The notes beneath the pieces were generated by a model, which saw only the letters and a list, made by a program, of their open reading frames with translations, had not been told where the DNA came from and ran no database searches. DNA of 64,000 nt from Osmia lignaria lignaria (lineage: Eukaryota > Arthropoda > Insecta > Hymenoptera > Megachilidae): the NCBI RefSeq assembly GCF_051020975.1, contig NC_135035.1:372001-436000 (forward strand), given 5' to 3'. Made by a program: the position numbers and the translations under genes. Positions 15,850-30,500 of this stretch are shown here, in pieces (positions within the stretch are counted from its first letter, which is position 1; each line of letters opens with the position of its first letter).

Positions 15850-18800
15850 TCATTCATACTATACCTACAATGGATATAATGTAATATACTGATCCCTTCC
15901 CACAGATCAATGTACCTACATTTGATAACAATATCCTTAGTACTATATCCACATTACACATAATGTAATATACTGATTCCTTCCCACAGAACAATGTACA
16001 TTTAATAACACCATCATTCATACTATATCTACACGAGGTATAATGTAATATAGTGATTACGTCCCACAGATCAATGTACCTACATTTAATAACAATATCC
16101 TTAGTACTATATCCACATTACACATAATGCAATATACTGATTCATTCCCACAGATCAATATACCTTTAATAACCATATCATTAGTACTATATCTACATTC
16201 GATATATTGTAATATAGTGATTCATTCCCACAGATCAATGTGCCTTTAATAACAATATCATTAGCACTACATCTACATTCGATATAATGTAATATAGTGA
16301 TCCATTCCCACAGACCAATGCACCTTTAATAACAATATCATTAGCACTATATCTACATTCGATATAACGTAATATGCAGATTCATTCCCACAGATATGTA
16401 TATATAATAACCATATCATTAGTACCATACCTACATTCGATATAATGTAATATACTGATGGATTCCCACAAATCAATGCACCTTTCATAACAATATCATT
16501 AGCACTATATCTACATTCGACATAATGTAATATACTGATTCATTCCCACTGATCAATGTACATTTAATAACAACATCATTAGTAGTATATCTACATTACA
16601 TACGTAATGTACAGTTAATAACAATATTATTATCACCATATCTACATTAGATATAATGTAATATACTGATTGATCCCCAAAGATCAATGTACATTTCATA
16701 ACAATATCATTAGTACTAAATCTACATTCGATATAATGTAATATACTGATTCATTCCCACAGATCAATGTACATTTAATAACCATATCATTAGTACCATA
16801 TCTACATTAGATATGTAATGTACATTTAATAACAATATCATTATTACTATATCTACATTAGGTATAATGTCATATACAGATTCATTCCCACAGATCAATA
16901 TACCTTTAATAACCATATCATTAGTACTATATCTACATTAGATATAATGCAATATACTGATTCATTCCCGCAGATCAATGTGCCTTTAATAACAATATCA
17001 TTAGCACTATATCTACATTCGATATAATGTAATATACTGATTCATTCCCACAGACCAATGCACCATTAATAACAATATCATTAGCACTATATCTACATTC
17101 GATATAACGTAATATACTGATTCATTCCCACAGATATGTACATATAATAACCATATCATAAGTACCATACCTACATTCGATATAATGTAATATACTGATG
17201 GATTGCCACAGATCAATGCACCTTTCATAACAATATCATTAGCACTATATCTACATTCGATATAATTTCATATACAGATTCATTCCCACTGATCAATGTA
17301 CATTTAATAACAATATCATTAGTAGTATATCTACGTTACATACGTAATGTACAATTAATATCAATATCGTTATTACCATATCTACATTAGATATAATGTA
17401 ATATACTGATTCATTCCCACAGATCAATATACCTTTAATAACCATATCATTAGTACTATATCTACATTCGATATATTGTAATATAGTGATTCATTCCCAC
17501 AGATCAATGTGCCTTTAATAACAATATCATTAGCACTACATCTACATTCGATATAATGTAATATAGTGATCCATTCCCACAGACCAATGCACCTTTAATA
17601 ACAATATCATTAGCACTATATCTACATTCGATATAACGTAATATGCAGATTCATTCCCACAGATATGTATATATAATAACCATATCATTAGTACCATACC
17701 TACATTCGATATAATGTAATATACCGATGGATTCCCACAGATCAATGTACATTTAATAACCATATCATTAGTACCATATCTACATTAGATATGTAATGTA
17801 CATTTAATAACAATATCATTATTACTATATCTACATTAGGTATAATGTCATATACTGATCCCTGCCCACAGATCAATGTACCTACATTTAATAACAATAT
17901 CATTAGTACTACGTCCACATTACATATAATGTAGTATACTGATTCCGTCCCACAGATCAGTGTAGATTTAATAACAACATCCTTCATACTATATCAACAC
18001 TAGGTATAATGTAATATACTGATCCCTTCCCACAGACCAAGGTGCCTACATTTAGTAACAATATCATTATTACTATATCTACATTAGATATAATGTAATA
18101 TCCTGATCCCTGCCCACCGGTCAATGTACATTTAATAACAACATCGTTCATACTATATCCACATTAGGTATAATGTAATATAGTGATTACGTCCCACAGA
18201 TCAATGTACCTACATTTAATAACAATATCCTTAGTACTATATCCACATTACACATAATGTAATATACTGATTCCTTCCCACAGATCAATGTACATTTAAC
18301 AACAACATCATTCATACTATACCTACAATGGATATAATGTAATATACTGATCCCTTCCCACAGATCAATGTACCTACATTTAATAACAATATCGTTAGTA
18401 CTATATCCACATTACACATAATGTAATATACTGATTCCTTCCCACAGAACAATGTACATTTAATAACACCATCATTCATACTATATCTACACGAGGTATA
18501 ATGTAATATAGTGATTACGTCCCACAGATCAATGTACCTACATTTAATAACAATATCCTTAGTACTATATCCACATTACACATAATGTAATATACTGATT
18601 CATTCCCACAGATCAATATACCTTTAATAACCATATCATTAGTACTATATCTACATTCGATATATTGTAATATAGTGATTCATTCCCACAGATCAATGTG
18701 CCTTTAATAACAATATCATTAGCACTACATCTACATTCGATATAACGTAATATAGTGATCCATTCCCACAGACCAATGCACCTTTAATAACAATATCATT

Positions 18801-21800
18801 AGCACTATATCTACATTCGATATAACGTAATATGCAGATTCATTCCCACAGATATGTATATATAATAACCATATCATTAGTACCATACCTACATTCGATA
18901 TAATGTAATATACCGATGGATTCCCACAGATCAATGTACATTTAATAACCATATCATTAGTACCATATCTACATTAGATATGTAATGTACATTTAATAAC
19001 AATATCATTATTACTATATCTACATTAGGTATAATGTCATATACTGATCCCTGCCCACAGATCAATGTACCTACATTTAATAACAATATCATTAGTACTA
19101 CGTCCACATTACATATAATGTAGTATACTGATTCCTTCTCACAGATCAGTGTAGATTTAATAACAACATCCTTCATACTATATCAACACTAGGTATAATG
19201 TAATATACTGATCCCTTCCCACAGACCAAGGTGCCTACATTTAGTAACAATATCATTATTACTATATCTACATTAGATATAATGTAATATCCTGATCCCT
19301 GCCCACCGGTCAATGTACATTTAATAACAACATCGTTCATACTATATCCACATTAGGTATAATGTAATATAGTGATTACGTCCCACAGATCAATGTACCT
19401 ACATTTAATAACAATATCCTTAGTACTATATCCACATTACACATAATGTAATATACTGATTCCTTCCCACAGATCAATGTACATTTAACAACAACATCAT
19501 TCATACTATACCTACAATGGATATAATGTAATATACTGATCCCTTCCCACAGATCAATGTACCTACATTTAATAACAATATCCTTAGTACTATATCCACA
19601 TTACACATAATGTAATATACTGATTCCTTCCCACAGAACAATGTACATTTAATAACACCATCATTCATACTATATCTACACGAGGTATAATGTAATATAG
19701 TGATTACGTCCCACAGATCAATGTACCTACATTTAATAACAATATCCTTAGTACTATATCCACATTACACATAATGCAATATACTGATTCATTCCCACAG
19801 ATCAATATACCTTTAATAACCATATCATTAGTACTATATCTACATTCGATATATTGTAATATAGTGATTCATTCCCACAGATCAATGTGCCTTTAATAAC
19901 AATATCATTAGCACTACATCTACATTCGATATAATGTAATATAGTGATCCATTCCCACAGACCAATGCACCTTTAATAACAATATCATTAGCACTATATC
20001 TACATTCGATATAACGTAATATGCAGATACATTCCCACAGATATGTATATATAATAACCATATCATTAGTACCATACCTACATTCGATATAATGTAATAT
20101 ACTGATGGATTCCCACAAATCAATGCACCTTTCATAACAATATCATTAGCACTATATCTACATTCGACATAATGTAATATACTGATTCATTCCCACTGAT
20201 CAATGTACATTTAATAACAACATCATTAGTAGTATATCTACATTACATACGTAATGTACAGTTAATAACAATATTATTATCACCATATCTACATTAGATA
20301 TAATGTAATATACTGATTGATCCCCAAAGATCAATGTACATTTCATAACAATATCATTAGTACTAAATCTACATTCGATATAATGTAATATACTGATTCA
20401 TTCCCACAGATCAATGTACATTTAATAACCATATCATTAGTACCATATCTACATTAGATATGTAATGTACATTTAATAACAATATCATTATTACTATATC
20501 TACATTAGGTATAATGTCATATACAGATTCATTCCCACAGATCAATATACCTTTAATAACCATATCATTAGTACTATATCTACATTAGATATAATGCAAT
20601 ATACTGATTCATTCCCGCAGATCAATGTGCCTTTAATAACAATATCATTAGCACTATATCTACATTCGATATAATGTAATATACTGATTCATTCCCACAG
20701 ACCAATGCACCATTAATAACAATATCATTAGCACTATATCTACATTCGATATAACGTAATATACTGATTCATTCCCACAGATATGTACATATAATAACCA
20801 TATCATAAGTACCATACCTACATTCGATATAATGTAATATACTGATGGATTGCCACAGATCAATGCACCTTTCATAACAATATCATTAGCACTATATCTA
20901 CATTCGATATAATTTCATATACAGATTCATTCCCACTGATCAATGTACATTTAATAACAATATCATTAGTAGTATATCTACGTTACATACGTAATGTACA
21001 ATTAATAACAATATCGGTATTACCATATCTACATTAGATATAATGTAATATACTGATTCATTCCCACAGATCAATATACCTTTAATAACCATATCATTAG
21101 TACTATATCTACATTCGATATATTGTAATATAGTGATTCATTCCCACAGATCAATGTGCCTTTAATAACAATATCATTAGCACTACATCTACATTCGATA
21201 TAATGTAATATAGTGATCCATTCCCACAGACCAATGCACCTTTAATAACAATATCATTAGCACTATATCTACATTCGATATAACGTAATATGCAGATTCA
21301 TTCCCACAGATATGTATATATAATAACCATATCATTAGTACCATACCTACATTCGATATAATGTAATATACCGATGGATTCCCACAGATCAATGTACATT
21401 TAATAACCATATCATTAGTACCATATCTACATTAGATATGTAATGTACATTTAATAACAATATCATTATTACTATATCTACATTAGGTATAATGTCATAT
21501 ACTGATCCCTGCCCACAGATCAATGTACCTACATTTAATAACAATATCATTAGTACTACGTCCACATTACATATAATGTAGTATACTGATTCCGTCCCAC
21601 AGATCAGTGTAGATTTAATAACAACATCCTTCATACTATATCAACACTAGGTATAATGTAATATACTGATCCCTTCCCACAGACCAAGGTGCCTACATTT
21701 AGTAACAATATCATTATTACTATATCTACATTAGATATAATGTAATATCCTGATCCCTGCCCACCGGTCAATGTACATTTAATAACAACATCGTTCATAC

Positions 21801-23750
21801 TATATCCACATTAGGTATAATGTAATATAGTGATTACGTCCCACAGATCAATGTACCTACATTTAATAACAATATCCTTAGTACTATATCCACATTACAC
21901 ATAATGTAATATACTGATTCCTTCCCACAGATCAATGTACATTTAACAACAACATCATTCATACTATACCTACAATGGATATAATGTAATATACTGATCC
22001 CTTCCCACAGATCAATGTACCTACATTTAATAACAATATCCTTAGTACTATATCCACATTACACATAATGTAATATACTGATTCCTTCCCACAGAACAAT
22101 GTACATTTAATAACACCATCATTCATACTATATCTACACGAGGTATAATGTAATATAGTGATTACGTCCCACAGATCAATGTACCTACATTTAATAACAA
22201 TATCCTTAGTACTATATCCACATTACACATAATGTAATATACTGATTCATTCCCACAGATCAATATACCTTTAATAACCATATCATTAGTACTATATCTA
22301 CATTCGATATATTGTAATATAGTGATTCATTCCCACAGATCAATGTGCCTTTAATAACAATATCATTAGCACTACATCTACATTCGATATAACGTAATAT
22401 AGTGATCCATTCCCACAGACCAATGTACCTTTAATAACAATATCATTAGCACTATATCTACATTCGATATAACGTAATATGCAGATTCATTCCCACAGAT
22501 ATGTATATATAATAACCATATCATTAGTACCATACCTACATTCGATATAATGTAATATACCGATGGATTCCCACAGATCAATGTACATTTAATAACCATA
22601 TCATTAGTACCATATCTACATTAGATATGTAATGTACATTTAATAACAATATCATTATTACTATATCTACATTAGGTATAATGTCATATACTGATCCCTG
22701 CCCACAGATCAATGTACCTACATTTAATAACAATATCATTAGTACTACGTCCACATTACATATAATGTAGTATACTGATTCCTTCTCACAGATCAGTGTA
22801 GATTTAATAACAACATCCTTCATACTATATCAACACTAGGTATAATGTAATATACTGATCCCTTCCCACAGACCAAGGTGCCTACATTTAGTAACAATAT
22901 CATTATTACTATATCTACATTAGATATAATGTAATATCCTGATCCCTGCCCACCGGTCAATGTACATTTAATAACAACATCGTTCATACTATATCCACAT
23001 TAGGTATAATGTAATATAGTGATTACGTCCCACAGATCAATGTACCTACATTTAATAACAATATCCTTAGTACTATATCCACATTACACATAATGTAATA
23101 TACTGATTCCTTCCCACAGATCAATGTACATTTAACAACAACATCATTCATACTATACCTACAATGGATATAATGTAATATACTGATCCCTTCCCACAGA
23201 TCAATGTACCTACATTTAATAACAATATCCTTAGTACTATATCCACATTACACATAATGTAATATACTGATTCCTTCCCACAGAACAATGTACATTTAAT
23301 AACACCATCATTCATACTATATCTACACGAGGTATAATGTAATATAGTGATTACGTCCCACAGATCAATGTACCTACATTTAATAACAATATCCTTAGTA
23401 CTATATCCACATTACACATAATGTAATATACTGATTCATTCCCACAGATCAATATACCTTTAATAACCATATCATTAGTACTATATCTACATTCGATATA
23501 TTGTAATATAGTGATTCATTCCCACAGATCAATGTGCCTTTAATAACAATATCATTAGCACTACATCTACATTCGATATAACGTAATATAGTGATCCATT
23601 CCCACAGACCAATGCACCTTTAATAACAATATCATTAGCACTATATCTACATTCGATATAACGTAATATGCAGATTCATTCCCACAGATATGTATATATA
23701 ATAAGCATATCATTAGTACCATACCTACATTCGATATAATGTAATATACC
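15850..23750 (+). repeat. 3647-bp higher-order repeat, 2.17 copies
   Basis: Position x and x+3647 match from about 15850 to about 20100. Examples are 16273/19920, 17013/20660, 17542/21189, 17742/21389, 18731/22378 and 18931/22578. The unit equals two 1189-bp units plus a 1269-bp spacer of B-type monomers that includes the truncated classes. The two copies differ by isolated substitutions such as ATGCAGATTC versus ATGCAGATAC near 20029. The left edge coincides with the change from ATTTAATAACAACATC to ATTTAACAACAACATC. Confidence 0.88.
17395..20100 (+). repeat. 1189-bp 15-monomer higher-order repeat, array 1
   Basis: The copies are 17395-18583, 18584-19772 and a partial copy from 19773 to about 20100. 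Counted from the truncated unit at 18968, the monomers are 51, then 84, 80, 84, 80, 84, 80, 84, 80, 84, then five B-type units of 80, 80, 80, 78 and 80 bp, with an 80-bp unit leading into them. The total is one 51, five 84, eight 80 and one 78, which sums to exactly 1189. The A-like half therefore runs as 84+80 dimers of 164 bp. Confidence 0.88.
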
Positions 23751-24078
23751 GATGGATTCCCACAGATCAATGTACATTTAATAACCATATCATTAGTACC
23801 ATATCTACATTAGATATGTAATGTACATTTAATAACAATATCATTATTACTATATCTACATTAGGTATAATGTCATATACTGATCCCTGCCCACAGATCA
23901 ATGTACCTACATTTAATAACAATATCATGAGTACTACGTCCACATTACATATAATGTAGTATACTGATTCCTTCTCACAGATCAGTGTAGATTTAATAAC
24001 AACATCCTTCATACTATATCAACACTAGGTATAATGTAATATACTGATCCCTTCCCACAGACCAAGGTGCCTACATTT
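21042..24078 (+). repeat. 1189-bp higher-order repeat, array 2 (2.55 copies)
   Basis: The copies are 21042-22230, 22231-23419 and a partial third from 23420 to about 24078. Matching pairs are 21189/22378/23567 and 22578/23767. The third copy is interrupted at about 24079, where GCCTACATTTAGTAAC is replaced by GCCTACATTTAATAAC followed by CCACATCATATATAATG, the start of an A-type block. That junction is shared with 34191, so both junctions derive from one event. Confidence 0.88.
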
Positions 24079-27000
24079 AATAACAATATCATTAGTACTA
24101 TATCCACATCATATATAATGTAATATACTGATTCCTTCCCACAGATCAATGTACATTTAACAACCGCATCATTCATACTATGTCTACACTGGATATAATG
24201 TAATATACTGTTCCCTTCCCACAGATCAATGTACATATAATAACAATATCATTATTACTATAACTACACTAGATATAATGTAATATACTGATTCCTTCCC
24301 TCAGATCAATGTACATTTAATATCGATATCATTATTACTATTTCTACATTAGATATAATGTAATATACTGATCCCTTCCCACAGATCAATGTACCTACAT
24401 TTAATAACAATACCATTAGTACTACGTCCACATTACATATAATGTAGTATACTAATTCCTTCTCTCAGATCAGTGTAGATTTAATAACAACATCCTTCAT
24501 ACTATATCAACACTAGGTATAATGTAATATACTGATCCCTTCCCACAGACCAAGGTGCCTACATTTAGTAACAATATCATTATTACTATATCTACATTAG
24601 ATATAATGTAATATACTGATCCCTGCCCACCGGTCAATGTACATTTAATAACAACATCGTTCATACTATATCCACATTAGGTATAATGTAATATAGTGAT
24701 TACGTCCCACAGATCAATGTACCTACATTTAATAACAATATCCTTAGTACTATATCCACATTACACATAATGTAATATACTGATCCCTTCCCACAGATCA
24801 ATGTACCTACATTTAATAACAATATCCTTAGTACTATATCCACATCACACATAATGTAATATACTGATTCCTTCCCACAGAACAATGTACATTTAATAAC
24901 CCCATCATTCATACTATATCTACACGAGGTATAATGTAATATAGTGATTACATCCCCCAGATCAATGTACATATAACAACAACATCATTCATACTATATC
25001 TACATTGGATATAATGTAATATACTGATCCCTTCCCACAGGTGAATGTACATATAATAGTATAATTGTTATTACTATATCTACATTAGGTATAATGTAAT
25101 GTATTTACTACATCCTACAGATCATTGTACATTTAATAACATCATTCATGCTATAGCTATATTGGCTATAATGTAATATACTCACCCCTTCCCACAGATC
25201 AAGGTACCTACATTTAATAACAATATCATTATTACTACATCTACATTAGATATAAAGTAATATACTGATCCCTGCCCACAGTTCAATGTACCTATATTTA
25301 ATAATAATATCATTAGTACTATATCCACATCATATATAATGTAATATACTGATTCCTTCCCACAGATCAATGTACATTAACAACAACATCATTCATGCTA
25401 TAGCTAAATTGGATATAATGTAATATACTGATCCCTGCCCACCGGTCAATGTACATTTAATAACAACATCGTTCATACTATATCCACATTAGGTATAATG
25501 TAATATAGTGATTACGTCCCACAGATCAATGTACCTACATTTAATAACAATATCCTTAGTACTATACCCACATTACACATAATGTAACATACTGATTCCT
25601 TCCCACAGATCAATGTACATTTAACAACAACATCATTCATACTATAACTACATTGGATATAATGTAATATACTGATCCCTTCCCACAGATCAAGGTATCT
25701 ACATTTAATAACAACATCATTATTACTATATCTACACTAGATATAATGCAATATACGGATTCCTTCCCACAGATCAATGTACATTTAATAACATCATTCA
25801 TACTATATCTGCATTGGATATAATGTAATATACTGATCCCTGCCCACCGGTCAATGTACATTTAATAACAACATCGTTCATACTATATCCACATTAGGTA
25901 TAATGTAACATAGTGATTACGTCCCACAGATCAATGTACCTACATTTAATAACAATATCCGTAGTACTATATCCACATTACACATAATGTAATATACTGA
26001 TTCCTTCCCACAGATCAATGTACATTGAACAACAACATCATTCATACTATATCTACAATGGATATAATGTAATATACTGATCCCTTCCCACAGATCAATG
26101 TACCTACATTTAATAACAATATCCTTAGTACTGTATCCACATTACACATAATGTAATATACTGATTCCTTCCCACAGATCAATGTACATTTAATAACAAC
26201 ATTATTCATACTATATCTACACTAGGGATAATGTAACATAGTGATTACATCCCGCAGATCAATGTACACTTAATAACAACATCATTCATACTATAACTAC
26301 ATTGGATATGATGTAATATACTGATCCCTTCCCACAGATTAAGGTATCTACATTTAATAACAATATCATTATTACTATATCTACACTAGATATGATGCAA
26401 TATACGGATTCCTTCCCACAGATCAATGTACATTTAATAACAACATCATTCATACTATATCTGCATTGGATATAATGTAATATACTGATCCCTTCCCACA
26501 GGTCAATGTACATACAATAGCAAAATCGTTATTACTATATCTACATTAGGTATAATGTAATGTATTTACTACATCCTACAGATCATTGTACATTTAATAA
26601 CATCATTCATGCTATAGCTAAATTGGATATAATGTAATATACTCACCCCTTCCCACAGATCAAGGTACCTACATTTAATAACAATATCATTATTACTACA
26701 TCTACATTAGATATAAAGTAATATACTTATCCCTGCCCACAGTTCAATGTACCTATATTTAATAATAATATCATTAGTACTATATCCACATCATATATAA
26801 TGTAATATACTGATTCCTTCCCACAGATCAATGTACATTAACAACAACATCATTCATGCTATAGCTAAATTGGATATAATGTAATATACTGATCCCTGCC
26901 CACAGATCAATGTACCTACATTTAATAACAATATCATTAGTACTATATCTACATTAGATATAATGTAATATACTGATCCCTGCCCACAGTTCAATGTAAC

Positions 27001-27590
27001 TATATTTAATAACAATATCATTAGTACTATATCCACATCATGTATAATGTAATATACTGATTCCTTCCCACAGATCAATGTACATTTAACAACCGCATCA
27101 TTCATACTATGTCTACATTGGATATAATGTAATATACTGTTCCCTTCCCACAGATCAATGTACATATAATAACAATATCATTATTACTATAACTACACTA
27201 GATATAATGTAATATACTGATTCCTTCCCTCAGATCAATGTACATTTAATATCGATATCATTATTACTATTTCTACATTAGATATAATGTAATATACTGA
27301 TCCCTTCCCACAGATCAATGTACCTACATTTAATAACAATACCATTAGTACTACGTCCACATTACATATAATGTAGTATACTGATTCCTTCTCTCAGATC
27401 AGTGTAGATTTAATAACAACATCCTTCATACTATATCAACACTAGGTATAATGTAATATACTGATCCCTTCCCACAGACCAAGGTGCCTACATTTAGTAA
27501 CAATATCATTATTACTATATCTACATTAGATATAATGTAATATACTGATCCCTGCCCACCGGTCAATGTACATTCAACAACAACATCGTT
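22646..27590 (+). repeat. About 5-kb block duplicated at 32758-37785
   Basis: The block includes the end of a B region and the start of an A region. The offset to the second copy is 10112 at the left. It rises to 10192 because the first copy lacks one 80-bp monomer (CATTCGTAC type), and then to 10195 because the first copy lacks 3 bp near 25790. The left edge of the second copy is at about 32758, where a TTAATATCGATATC monomer precedes it. The right edge of the pair is at about 27590/37785. Confidence 0.82.
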
Positions 27591-30500
27591 CATACTATGT
27601 CTACATTGGATATAATGTAATATATTGATCCCTTCCCACAGATCAATGTACATTAAATAACAACATAATTCAAACTATATCTACACTAGGTATAATGTAA
27701 CATAGTGATTACATCCCACAGATCAATGTACATTTAATAACAACATCATTCATACTATAACTACACTGGATATAATGTAATATACGGATTCCTTCCCACG
27801 GATCAATGCACATTTAATAACAACATCATTCATACCATATCTGCATTGGATATAATGTAATATACTGATCCCTTCTCACAGGTCAATGTACATACAATAG
27901 CAAAATCGTTATTACTATATCTACATTACGTATAATGTAATCTAGTGACTACATCCCACAGATCAGTGTACGTTTAATAACAACATCATTCATACTATAT
28001 CTGCATTGGATATAATGTAATATACTGATCCCTTCCCACAGGTCAATGTACATACAATAGCAAAATCGTTATTACTATATCTACATTAGGTATAATGTAA
28101 TGTATTTACTACATCCAACAGATCATTGTACATTTAATAACATCATTCATGCTATAGCTAAATTGGATATGATCTAATATACTCACCCCTTCCCACAGAT
28201 CAAGGTACCTACATTTAATAACAATATCATTATTACTACATCTACATTAGATATAAAGTAATATACTAATCCCTGCCCACAGTTCAATGTACCTATATTT
28301 AATAACAATATCATTAGTACTACATCCACATCATATATAATGTAATATACTGATTCCTTCCCACAGATCAACGTAGATTTAATAACAACATCATTCATAC
28401 TATATCAGCACTAGGTATAATGTAATATAGTGATCACATCCCACAGATCAAGGTACATTTAATAACAACATCGTTCATACTATATCTACATTGGATATAA
28501 TGTAATATACTGATCCCTTCCCACAGATCAATGTACATTTAGTAACACCATCATTCATACTATATCTACACTGGATATAATACAATATACGGATTCCTCC
28601 CAACAGATCAATGTACATTTCAAAACAACATCATTCATACTATATCTGCATTGGATATAATGTAATATACTGATCCCTTCCCACAGGTCAATGTACATAC
28701 AATAGCAAAATCGTTATTACTATATCTACATTAGGTATAATGTAATGTATTTACTACATCCAACAGATCATTGTACATTTAATAACATCATTCATGCTAT
28801 AGCTAAATTGGATATAATGTAATATACTGATTCCTGCCCACAGATCAATGTACCTACATTTAATAACAATATCATTAGTACTATATCTACATTAGGTATA
28901 ATGTAATATACTGATCCCTGCCCACAGATCAATGTACCTACATTTAATAACAATATCATTAGTACTATATCTACATTAGATATAATGTAATATACTGATC
29001 CCTGCCCACAGTTCAATGTAACTATATTTAATAACAATATCATTAGTACTATATCCACATCACATATAATGTAATATCCTGATTCCTTCCCACAAATCAA
29101 TGTACATTTAATAACAACATTATTCATACTATATCTACACTAGGTATAATGTAACATAGTGATTTCATCGGACAGATCAATGTACACATAACAACAACAT
29201 CATTCATACTATATCTACATGAGATATAATGTTATATACTAATCCCTGCCCACAGATCAATGTATATTTAATAGCGATATCATTATTACTATATCTACAT
29301 TAGATATAATGTTATATACTGATCCCTGCCCACAGTTCAATGTACCTATACTTAATAACAATATCATTAGTACTATATCCACATCACATATAATGTAATA
29401 TACTGATTCCTTCCCACAGATCAACGTAGATTTAATAACAACATCATTCATACTATATCAACACTAGGTATAATGTAATATAGTGATTACATCCCACAGA
29501 TCAAGGTACATTTAATAACAACATCATTCATACTATATCTACACTGGATATAATGTATTATACTGATCCCTTCCCGCAGACTAATGTACATATAATAGCA
29601 AAATCGTTATTTCTATATCTACATTAGGTATAATGTAATGTAGTGACTACATCCCAGAGCTCATTTTACATTTAATAAAAACATCATTCATGGTATAGCT
29701 AAATTGGATATAATGTAATATACTGATTCATTCCCACAGATCAAGGTACCTACATTTAATAACAATATCATTAGTACTATATCTACATTAGATATAATGT
29801 AATATACTGATCCCTGCCCACAGTTCAATGTAACTATATTTAATAACAATATCATTAGTACTATATCCACATCATATATAATGTAATATACTGATCCTCC
29901 CCACAGATCAATGTACATTTAACAACAGCATCATTCATACTATGTCTACATTGGACATAATGTAATATACCGATTACTTCCCACAGATCAATGTACATTA
30001 AATAACAACATTATTCATACTATATCTACACTAGGTATAATGTAACATAGTGATTACATCCCACAGATCAATGTACATTAAATAACAACATCATTCATAC
30101 TATAACTACATTGGATATAATGTAATATACTGATCCCTTCCCACAGATCAATGTACATATAATAGGAACATCGTTATTACTATATCTACATTAGGTATAA
30201 TGTAATGTATTAACTACATCCTATAGATCATTGTACATTTAATAACATCATTCATGCTATAGCTAAATTGGATATAATGTAATATACTGATCCTTTCCCA
30301 CAGATCAAGGTAGCTACATTTAATAACATTATCATTAATAGTATATCTACATTAGATATAATGTAATTTACTGATCCCTGCCCACAGATCAATGTACCTA
30401 CATTTAATAACAATATCATTAGTACTATATCTACATTAGATATAATGTAATATACTGATCCCTTCCCACAGATCAAGGTATCTACATTTAACAACAATAT

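Larger units (their letters stand above)
15213..24078 (+). repeat. B-type satellite block 2 with nested higher-order repeats
   Basis: This is the largest B block and the most regularly organised part of the window. It is built from a 3647-bp tandem unit (about 15850-23750), each copy of which contains tandem 1189-bp units. Truncated 51-bp monomers occur at 15649, 16590, 16801, 17330, 17779, 18968, 20237, 20448, 20977, 21426, 22615 and 23804. Point differences between copies are few, for example ATAATG versus ATAACG at 17556 and 18745, which points to recent amplification. Confidence 0.88.

Noticed and set aside
29166..29176. ATCGGACAG in place of ATCCCACAG as a special site
   Set aside because: It is a two-base change in one monomer with no matching copy; it looks like an ordinary mutation or a sequencing error.
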